From: UBA11889 sp002313255
GTDB taxonomy: Bacteria; Pseudomonadota; Gammaproteobacteria; Pseudomonadales; Azotimanducaceae
Direction: 5' to 3'
Length of the DNA stretch: 30,000 bases
NCBI GenBank assembly: GCA_913045265.1
Contig: CAJWQX010000041.1
Span: 1-30,000 of the forward strand
Positions 24,465 to 30,000 of the stretch are shown one piece after another. The position numbers and the translations under genes are program-made. The first letter of the stretch is position 1; each line of letters starts with the position of its first letter. The notes beneath the pieces are model-generated. The model searched no databases. It was not told the origin of the DNA and worked only from the letters and a program-made list of their open reading frames with translations.

Positions 24465-24807
24465 GGAGGCAGGTCCGATGGTTGTTCAAGCTTGCAAGTA
24501 GAGGACTTAAGGGTACCTTGGGTCAAGGTGACCCTTCCCCGGTATCGGGAGCCAGGCCGAGCATCGGTTTGTGCTACCTGATTAGGCCGCCGCACGGATT
24601 GATGGCTTGGATAGACGATTAATCTCAGGTAGTAGATCGCGTTCGTTCGATTTAGCTGGTGGATCGACGAGTGCCACCCGCAATGCTGTGGACGCGTAGG
24701 TGGCCTCCCAGTGGGTTCGCTGAGACTCGGGGGCAGCGGGTGGTTGGCGCCCGAACAACTCTGTATCGGGGCCGTGCTTGATCCTTGTTTTAGAAATACC
24801 TTACGGT
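24465..24807. other. Intergenic stretch, nothing recognised
   Basis: Lies between the CoA-transferase start and the helicase stop, both on the minus strand, so it should hold the CoA-transferase promoter and the helicase terminator. I could not pick out a convincing hairpin with a T-run or a -10/-35 pair. Confidence 0.35.
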
Positions 24808-26070
24808 CTAAGCAGCTCGACGCTGATTTCGGCGTTGCCGGCCGTGTCGTCTTCTGCTGGACCCACCCTCGCGGCGATCGTCAGCTTGGCTCGTAGCCGT
24901 CTCCGTTTTGCTCCGTCCGGTATCCTCTGGATCGAGCTTCTTAAGCGCCGTGTCAAAGCGTGCGACTGCCTGGCGAATCAGTTTTTCCACCGCGCGCAAT
25001 CGCGAAAGTTCGGACGGATCCACTAACGACCACGCGACACCGCTAGCGCCAGCGCGACCCGTCCGGCCGATGCGGTGCACGTAGCCCTCTGGTTCGTGCG
25101 GTAGTTCGAAGTTGATAACGTGGGACACTCCTTCGATATCCAAGCCGCGAGCAGCTATATCGGTCGCCACCAGCACCCACGTCCGGCCCTTCTTGAAATC
25201 GGCGAGCGCGCGCTGTCGCGCCGACTGAGACTTATTGCCGTGGATAGCATCAGCACTTATCCCTGCAGCACAAAGTTTTTTTGCAACTTTGTTAGCACCG
25301 TGCTTCGTGCGCGTAAAAACGATGGCACGCGACAAGGACTCGTCGTGAAGCAAGGCCCGCAACATTTCTAGCTTATCCGGGGTTTCGACCATGATGACTC
25401 GCTGATCGATCTTTTCGACCGTGGGTTGTTTGGGCGATACGTCGACCCGAATCGGGTCACGTAGCATTTGGCGAGCGAGTTGCGATACACCCTTGGACAT
25501 GGTGGCTGAAAAGAGGAGCGACTGGCGCGATTTCGGGGTCTGTTGAACGATGCGTTTCACGTCGCGGATGAAACCCATATCGAGCAGTCTATCCGCTTCG
25601 TCAAGTACCAGGACGCAAACCATGGACAGGTCCACGTGCCCTTGGCCTACCAGATCCAGTAATCGCCCCGGCGTGGCGACCAGCACATCGACGCCTTTTT
25701 GTAATTGACGAACTTGCGGATTTTGACCGACGCCACCGAAGATGACCGCACTTCGAAGCGATGTGTTTTTGGCGAAATTTTCTAGCTCGGTGTGAATCTG
25801 CAATGCCAGCTCACGCGTGGGTGCCAGTATCAGCGATTTTGGCTGCCGCGGTCGCGCGGGCTCGTTTGCTTCGTCCAGCCGTTGTAGTAAAGGCAATGCA
25901 AACGCGGCCGTTTTGCCCGTACCGGTCTGCGCTACGCCCATCAAGTCGTGGCCGTCTAAGAGCTTGGCGACCGCCTTCGATTGAATCGGTGTTGGCTGCT
26001 GATAGCCGATGTCCTGCAAAGCAGAGAGAAATGCGCTGGAAACGCCTAGCGCGGCGAACGTCTGTGTCAA
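24808..26070 (-). CDS. rhlE: DEAD-box ATP-dependent RNA helicase, RhlE type
   Basis: 420 aa when started at the TTG at 26070 (MTQTFAALGVSSAFLSALQD), which matches the usual RhlE N-terminus and has AAGGAAAA just upstream. An ATG at 26097 or GTG at 26112 would add 9-14 atypical residues. All motifs are present: Q motif QQPTPIQ, AQTGTGKT, PTRELA, GG, TPGR, DEADRLLDMGF, SAT, then RAIVFTRTK, ATDIAARGLDIEG and HRIGRTGRAG. The tail is basic and Arg-rich (SSRRRHGRQRRNQRRAA), typical of cold-shock or ribosome-assembly helicases. It remodels RNA duplexes in the cytoplasm with ATP. No co-transcribed partner is evident. Confidence 0.92.
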   Translation of the reverse strand: MTQTFAALGVSSAFLSALQDIGYQQPTPIQSKAVAKLLDGHDLMGVAQTGTGKTAAFALPLLQRLDEANEPARPRQPKSLILAPTRELALQIHTELENFAKNTSLRSAVIFGGVGQNPQVRQLQKGVDVLVATPGRLLDLVGQGHVDLSMVCVLVLDEADRLLDMGFIRDVKRIVQQTPKSRQSLLFSATMSKGVSQLARQMLRDPIRVDVSPKQPTVEKIDQRVIMVETPDKLEMLRALLHDESLSRAIVFTRTKHGANKVAKKLCAAGISADAIHGNKSQSARQRALADFKKGRTWVLVATDIAARGLDIEGVSHVINFELPHEPEGYVHRIGRTGRAGASGVAWSLVDPSELSRLRAVEKLIRQAVARFDTALKKLDPEDTGRSKTETATSQADDRREGGSSRRRHGRQRRNQRRAA

Positions 26071-26388
26071 AATTGTTTTCCTTCGCGTGCCAGGCATACC
26101 TCGCCCAGGCACTACGTACTGCCGTCATTCTCAAGCACGAAGAAGAAAAACGGAATGAAGTGGGTGTCGACAGACATCAGAGAATCCGATGTTCCGCGCT
26201 CGACAAGCGCGCGCAGGGTGATGGTTTGGGAAGACGAAGTCAAGCGGGATAGAGGCGCGGTTGTAGACCCCGCTATCACGCTAAATGGTAACGATGGGAA
26301 CCTCCATTTCCTGGCTGGGAGAAGTCGGGGACGCACTTTGGCTGTGTAGCGGTTCCCGCGGTAACCGTCAAAATAAAAGGTGTGGGTG

Positions 26389-26769
26389 TCATTTGCAGGG
26401 CCACGCTTCTTCAAAGGCAACTATCACTAGAGCCGAGGCGGTCCTGTGGAGGTGTTCAGGATGGTCCTCGGCCCACTTCATCCAGACTCTCCTGAGTTGT
26501 GCGGACTCAAACGATAAACTGGTGGGGAAACATATGAGGGTCAGGGGGCGTTTTGCATCCGGTCCGAGGATTTTTCCAAACGCATTAAGCATGTTCTCCG
26601 TCAGGACCATGGTGTCCACAAATCCCATCAGATAGCCGGAGCATTTGTTGTTCTTTTCCTCGCAAAATTCGAGGAGCTTTTTACCGTCAAGAAATCCGCC
26701 GATCGATCGCTCTTCAGCACCGACTCCGACGGTCATGTAGATGGCAAGCCCTACGATCAATCCCCGCAT
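26389..26769 (-). CDS. Rap1a/Tai-like small secreted protein
   Basis: 126 aa with a signal peptide (MRGLIVGLAIYMTVGVGA). The mature part carries the Rap1a/Tai immunity fold pattern: FLDGKKLLEFCEEKNNKCSG YLMGFVD, then LICFPTSLSFESAQLRRVW and MKWAEDHPEHLHRTASALVI with a C-terminal EEAWPCK. Four Cys can form two disulfides. Proteins of this family include periplasmic immunity proteins against type VI amidase effectors, but many members have no effector nearby, as here, so immunity is not claimed. The ATG at 26769 has GGGGAGG 7 nt upstream and is preferred over 26784. Its leader is almost the same as that of the gene at 13632. Confidence 0.78.
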   Translation of the reverse strand: MRGLIVGLAIYMTVGVGAEERSIGGFLDGKKLLEFCEEKNNKCSGYLMGFVDTMVLTENMLNAFGKILGPDAKRPLTLICFPTSLSFESAQLRRVWMKWAEDHPEHLHRTASALVIVAFEEAWPCK

Positions 26770-26835
26770 CTCGATCCTCCCCAATCGATATACACCTCGA
26801 TACTAGTCCTGGTGTTTTGTCTCGGCCAGTTCGTA
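26765..26835 (-). promoter_or_regulatory. Shared leader element, copy A
   Basis: Read on the minus strand: tacgaactggccga, then acaaaacac, aggacta, tagtat as a -10 candidate, atcgatt, and gggaggatcgag before ATGCG. It matches 13565-13636 at about 64 of 72 aligned positions with one single-base gap. Similarity starts well before the ribosome binding site and falls off soon after the start codon. Confidence 0.75.
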
Positions 26836-26924
26836 ACGCGCGGGTTAACGCCCCATTGTGCGGGGGGATGAGGCATTCGCGCGTCGCCAGCCAGCGTCGA
26901 GTTGAATGGATTTCTGTTCGGAGC

Positions 26925-27965
26925 CTAACGATTGCCCAACAAAAATATCAAGGGAATATGTAGACGCTCACGCCATGCTCTGGGACTGTGATCCGCGCCG
27001 TCAAAGCGACGCGAGATCCAATCCTCGCCAGACCGATAACCTTTGTTTTGCATCACTTCGTCCATTTTTAATTGGTAGGGCTCGTATTCCGCATCAAGGG
27101 TCTCAGTGCCATGATCAAAGTAGATCCGGTGGACGCCGGCTTCTGGCCAATGGTCCTTGTACCAGGTGATCACGGCGCCATCGCCGAGCACCCAATGGGT
27201 GGAAAGGCAGGCCCCGCCGCCAAAGATGTCGGGATACTCGGAGATGGCATAGGCGGAGATCATCCCGCCCATGCTCGAGCCGATGACGAAGGTGCTCTCT
27301 CGATCCGGTTGGGTTCGATAGGTCTTATCGATAAACGGTTTGAGTTCATTAACCAGGAACTTCAAATAATTGTCGGAGACGATCTTTTCACCGGGGTCGA
27401 CCGGTTCTCTGGCATTCATCAGTTCCCATACGTCATCGGTAACAGGCTTTTCTGGCATAAATTCCAATTTTCGTTTGGGCTTTGTATCCAAGTTTGCCCA
27501 GACAGAAACAACGATGGCGGGTCGGATTTCTTCGTTCTCAATCAGCCTCGCCATGGTTGTGTCCACATCCCAGAGGTAATCTGTTCCCAAGAAAGGTGTC
27601 TCACCACGGTCAAACAAGAATTGTCCGTCGTGCATATAAAGGACAGGGTATCGGTCACCTGAATTCGGGTCATAGCCCTCGGGTAGCCATACCTCCACAG
27701 GCCGGGGCAATCTATACTCGGACGGTAAATCCGGATAATGGACAAGCGTCCCTTTTTGCAAATTTGCCGTCATCGTACGGCCTACCCCCTTCGTACAGTC
27801 ATTGTTTTTGCAGCTTGTCTTAGAGAAAACCGACATTTGTTTAGATTGCGGCGCCCTTGCCTCCGGCGCGCCAGCGCTCATGCTCCCCTCACTGGCGATA
27901 ACAAGTGCCGTTGTGCACATGAGGCACTGCATGATCGCGTTCCACCTGGTCATTATCTGAGCCAT
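26925..27965 (-). CDS. Secreted alpha/beta-hydrolase, esterase D (PF00756) type
   Basis: 346 aa. The hydrophobic N-terminus (AIMQCLMCTTALVIASEG) looks like a signal peptide or lipobox-like segment. The catalytic domain (~70-346) has RYPVLYMHDGQFLF and the nucleophile elbow GSSMGG (S231), with H326 in ADHSPRAW and D284 or D291 in FDHGTETLD as the likely rest of the triad. Relatives include enterochelin-esterase-like hydrolases and acyl-transfer enzymes; the substrate cannot be told. Cys pairs at 52/57 suggest a disulfide and an exported protein. The start is an ATG at 27965 with a weak GCGAAG Shine-Dalgarno; ATG 27953 is an alternative. Confidence 0.85.
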   Translation of the reverse strand: MAQIMTRWNAIMQCLMCTTALVIASEGSMSAGAPEARAPQSKQMSVFSKTSCKNNDCTKGVGRTMTANLQKGTLVHYPDLPSEYRLPRPVEVWLPEGYDPNSGDRYPVLYMHDGQFLFDRGETPFLGTDYLWDVDTTMARLIENEEIRPAIVVSVWANLDTKPKRKLEFMPEKPVTDDVWELMNAREPVDPGEKIVSDNYLKFLVNELKPFIDKTYRTQPDRESTFVIGSSMGGMISAYAISEYPDIFGGGACLSTHWVLGDGAVITWYKDHWPEAGVHRIYFDHGTETLDAEYEPYQLKMDEVMQNKGYRSGEDWISRRFDGADHSPRAWRERLHIPLIFLLGNR

Positions 27966-28046
27966 GCCATCGCTTCGCTCAACCTAGATGTCAATTAAAC
28001 AGCTTCCGATTCGTCATCTCCGATGACGAGCCATGTGCTAACAAAT

Positions 28047-28808
28047 TCAAACTCCGTCGGTTAGGAGTATTTCCCGGATTCTGTCGAAGGTTCTATTCGT
28101 GACTCCGATCTCTCGTAGATACTCGATCGGTCCGCCGTAGCGTTTGTCCACTCCATCGAGGAAATCTACGATTGCAGTTTGAGGAACGCCTGCCGCATTC
28201 ATCATCGAGGAGCGGTCGAAGCCCTTAGGCAAACCAAAGTTCTGCTGCACGTAATCGACTTGGCGCTCGACGTCGCGGTTAGTCAGCAAATAGTCTGCGT
28301 CGATGATTGGTCTGTCTGCGCCAAGCACGGAAAGAAGGAAAGCGGTTGAGACGCCGGTTCGGTCCTTACCTGCAGTACAGTGCAGGAGAAGAGGGTAGTT
28401 CGCCTCGTCTGCGAAAATGTTGAAAAGGCGTAGCCATACCTCCGAACCGAAGTCTAGGTAGCCGAGGTAGCGTGCTCCCGAGATACCGACGTCTCCGACT
28501 AGCTGATTGAGCCGTTCAGAGCCGCCGTCGGGTATAACCGCAAGATTTTCGTATTGAGCCCCTAGGTCCTCGAAAGGACCTCGGCCCTGTTCACGAATTT
28601 CGTCGGGACGACGAAGGTCGACCTGCGTTGCGATCCTAAGTCCTTTCGCGCGCTCGATATCCGTTGACGTCATCCGGTCTTGACGGCCGGCGCGATAGTA
28701 TTTTCCCCAACGGATGGAGCGGCCGTTAGAAGTTTTGTAACCGCCGATATCCCGGAAATTGAAGCACCCTTCAAAAGACAGACGCCGGTCGGAGTAGTCG
28801 TCGATCAA
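28047..28808 (-). CDS. Tyrosine-protein phosphatase (PF13350-type, CX5R)
   Basis: 253 aa. The N-terminal FNFRDIGGYKTSNGRSIRWG and the P-loop LLHCTAGKDRTGVSTAFLL (C144 nucleophile, R150) define the Y_phosphatase3 group, whose members act on phosphotyrosine or phosphoinositides; LRRPDE supplies a candidate general acid. It is cytoplasmic with no signal. The start is a TTG with AGGGG 6-10 nt upstream, 12 bp after the stop of the CmcJ-like gene, so it is third in a tight operon with that gene and the GST-like gene. Phosphatases of this group are often found beside catabolic oxygenases of unknown role; here its job is unknown. Confidence 0.87.
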   Translation of the reverse strand: MIDDYSDRRLSFEGCFNFRDIGGYKTSNGRSIRWGKYYRAGRQDRMTSTDIERAKGLRIATQVDLRRPDEIREQGRGPFEDLGAQYENLAVIPDGGSERLNQLVGDVGISGARYLGYLDFGSEVWLRLFNIFADEANYPLLLHCTAGKDRTGVSTAFLLSVLGADRPIIDADYLLTNRDVERQVDYVQQNFGLPKGFDRSSMMNAAGVPQTAIVDFLDGVDKRYGGPIEYLREIGVTNRTFDRIREILLTDGV

Positions 28809-28820
28809 CGTTATCCCCTG

Positions 28821-29765
28821 CTAATCATAGAGCACGACACAACGGACCTCGATGCTCTCGCGCCTTGGAGCCTTTGCGTCACGTTTGGGCGTCGTGAATG
28901 CGGTGTGGAAGCTGAAGGTGCAAGGCGCGTTTTTACTGCCATCGCCATGTTCACCCGATGACTGGGCTAGTGTCCCGGCAGAGTCCCATTGTTTGATCAA
29001 AAGCGCTTCGTCTCGATTCATAGCTGGGTACGTAAGCCATCGATGGTCTTCGGAGGGAAGGGTGAAGTAGTTTTCACCGATGCGGTCGGCGTAATGAATC
29101 TCGAAGACGACTAAGTCTTCTGGGACAACCGAGCGACCATCGCACAACGCCAACGCATCGGTAACTACGGGTGTCTCGCCTATACTGCGCCAAAGATTGA
29201 TGATCGCGTACCGCGTCTCGCCAGCTAACGCCGCCTCCGCCGTGTCTTTTGTTAACAGCGGCTCGTCTCCGAGGAGCTCCCGTAGCGTGTCGTTCGTGGA
29301 CGAAGGCTTCGTAAGGTCTAGTAGTCTTTGTGGTGCACTCGTGAGCGTATAGTCGCCGTGGGCCATGTAGGCCGGTCCTTGTACCTCCTGACCACCCTTG
29401 ATTCGTCGTTGAGATTCCTTGCCGAGGGCGGACCGGATGTTGTGATCGAACGCAGCGACGAAACTGGCGCCTGTAATTTCCTGGACAATCTCGGCACATT
29501 CGTCGTAGTAGCCATCAAGTACCGACGCGTGATCATAGAAATCGCGTGTGGTGTCGTTCGGTTTGTCTACCAACTCAAACCCATTCGACTCGCAGGTAGC
29601 GCCCTCGATACGGGCGTTCGCGATAGAAGTCTCGCATGCATCGACCTCGACGCCGGTTCCACCGCTGTCGCTCCCGTCGGTATTTCGGCGCGTTAGCACC
29701 TGGCCATTACGACGAAGTGACGGCCTTACAGTTCTGGCCAGGTAGTTGACTTTGCCGATGATCAC
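28821..29765 (-). CDS. CmcJ/NvfI-type oxidoreductase
   Basis: About 314 aa from the GTG at 29765, whose GTGA overlaps the stop of the preceding GST-like gene by 4 bp; a TTG at 29783 is the longer alternative. The conserved order of the family is clear: VNYLA near the start, FVAAFDHNIRS, MAHGDYTLTSAPQRL with an HxD (H136/D138), YAIINLWRSI, DALALCDGRSVVPEDLV, HRWLTYPAMNRDEALLIKQW, FSFHTAFTTP and RRESIEVRCVV. Members include CmcJ of cephamycin biosynthesis and fungal NvfI/AsaB-like oxygenases, thought to be Fe-dependent. Substrate unknown. A Gly/Asp-rich insert (RRNTDGSDSGGTGVEVDA) follows the N-terminal strand. Confidence 0.85.
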   Translation of the reverse strand: MIIGKVNYLARTVRPSLRRNGQVLTRRNTDGSDSGGTGVEVDACETSIANARIEGATCESNGFELVDKPNDTTRDFYDHASVLDGYYDECAEIVQEITGASFVAAFDHNIRSALGKESQRRIKGGQEVQGPAYMAHGDYTLTSAPQRLLDLTKPSSTNDTLRELLGDEPLLTKDTAEAALAGETRYAIINLWRSIGETPVVTDALALCDGRSVVPEDLVVFEIHYADRIGENYFTLPSEDHRWLTYPAMNRDEALLIKQWDSAGTLAQSSGEHGDGSKNAPCTFSFHTAFTTPKRDAKAPRRESIEVRCVVLYD

Positions 29766-30000
29766 GCGAGGTATTGAAGACAAGCCGTCGCGTTGAGAAT
29801 TTCATTTAATGTGTCGTTGTCGGCTACGGCTCTATATTTTTGACGCAATACGCCCAGACTCCTGGCGTGGTATTTCTGTGGCTTTTGTGACCAAGTGTTG
29901 CCTTTGAGCTCTAATGTGAAGTCATCGTCACCGTTCTCGATGGCAACAGAGTTTGCAACGCTCCATGGCAAGAACAAGCTACCTACTTGATCTTTGATAA
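29762..30000 (-). CDS. C-terminal part of a second long GST-like protein (cut by window edge)
   Basis: Only the last ~79 residues are inside the window; the frame is open to 30000. They read FLPWSVANSVAIENGDDDFT through VLRQKYRAVADNDTLNEILN to ATACLQYLA. This aligns with the end of the GST-like protein at 19994 (YLPFLKANANAHAEGADTMT ... LRKLLRNEQVDALRDLLAET GCLQYLE), so the two are paralogs, ~10 kb apart on opposite strands. The gene overlaps the CmcJ-like gene by 4 bp, indicating translational coupling. The N-terminal thioredoxin-fold domain is not visible here. Confidence 0.78.
   Translation of the reverse strand, partial: IKDQVGSLFLPWSVANSVAIENGDDDFTLELKGNTWSQKPQKYHARSLGVLRQKYRAVADNDTLNEILNATACLQYLA

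Noticed and set aside
27072..27662. Plus-strand open frame of ~196 aa
   Set aside because: It is antisense to the esterase, which has a complete catalytic triad; the plus-strand product shows no family features.
1..30000. CRISPR array, intact transposase or complete prophage
   Set aside because: No regularly spaced repeats, no transposase signature and no phage structural genes were seen; only fragments of an integrase, AlpA and HsdR are present.

Overview
The window looks like part of the chromosome of a Gram-negative proteobacterium, most likely an uncultured or marine-type gammaproteobacterium. This rests on a tandem tRNA pair (a partial tRNA followed by tRNA-Asp with encoded CCA), many Sec signal peptides, a periplasmic parvulin-type foldase, an MltF-type lytic transglycosylase, an outer-membrane protein and a RhlE-type DEAD-box helicase. 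The lineage is inferred from gene content and was not tested by any search. Intergenic spaces are large, and GTG/TTG starts are frequent.

Positions 1-9.5 kb: the tRNA-Asp gene is followed by remnants of an integrated element. There is a broken tyrosine-integrase C-terminus next to the tRNA, the first ~46 codons of an AlpA-type regulator, the frameshifted 3' end of a type I restriction hsdR, and at 9469-9482 a second copy of the tRNA-Asp 3' end (14 bp), just after integrase-arm-like direct repeats and a terminator-like hairpin. Between these lie apparently functional genes. One is a secreted protein of unknown role. Another group is a HupE/UreJ protein and a PpiC-type isomerase, translationally coupled and divergent from a secreted DUF3604 protein. 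The rest are an MltF-like transglycosylase, a small membrane protein, and a phytanoyl-CoA dioxygenase family protein behind a promoter with a perfect operator-like dyad. The mltF-like gene is squeezed between the alpA and hsdR remnants, and its last ~53 codons are antisense alpA sequence.

Positions 9.5-16.3 kb: a second PhyH-family oxygenase, an MFS transporter, a small membrane protein with an apparent frameshift, a GNAT acetyltransferase, an unknown secreted protein, a secreted nuclease fused to four EF-hands, and a small unknown protein. A 96-bp direct repeat (84/96 identical) lies upstream of two of these genes, and a diverged third copy lies upstream of the next block.

Positions 16.3-24.5 kb: a catabolic-looking block of 3-hydroxyacyl-CoA dehydrogenase, flavin monooxygenase, VOC-fold protein, two GST-like proteins, enoyl-CoA hydratase and an outer-membrane protein, followed on the other strand by a class III CoA-transferase. 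Together these suggest oxidation, glutathione conjugation, CoA activation and beta-oxidation of an unidentified organic substrate.

Positions 24.5-30 kb (all minus strand): DEAD-box helicase, a Rap1a/Tai-like protein, an esterase, and a tight operon of a second long GST-like protein (cut by the window edge), a CmcJ/NvfI-type oxidoreductase and a tyrosine phosphatase. The Rap1a/Tai-like gene and the unknown secreted gene at 13632 share a ~72-bp leader that includes the ribosome binding site and start codon (about 89% identical), although their products are unrelated.

The best candidates for undescribed biology are the two families of shared upstream elements, the EF-hand nuclease, and the paralogous long GST proteins with a conserved C-terminal CLQYL tail, one of them coupled to the CmcJ-type gene. 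No CRISPR array or intact mobile element was seen.
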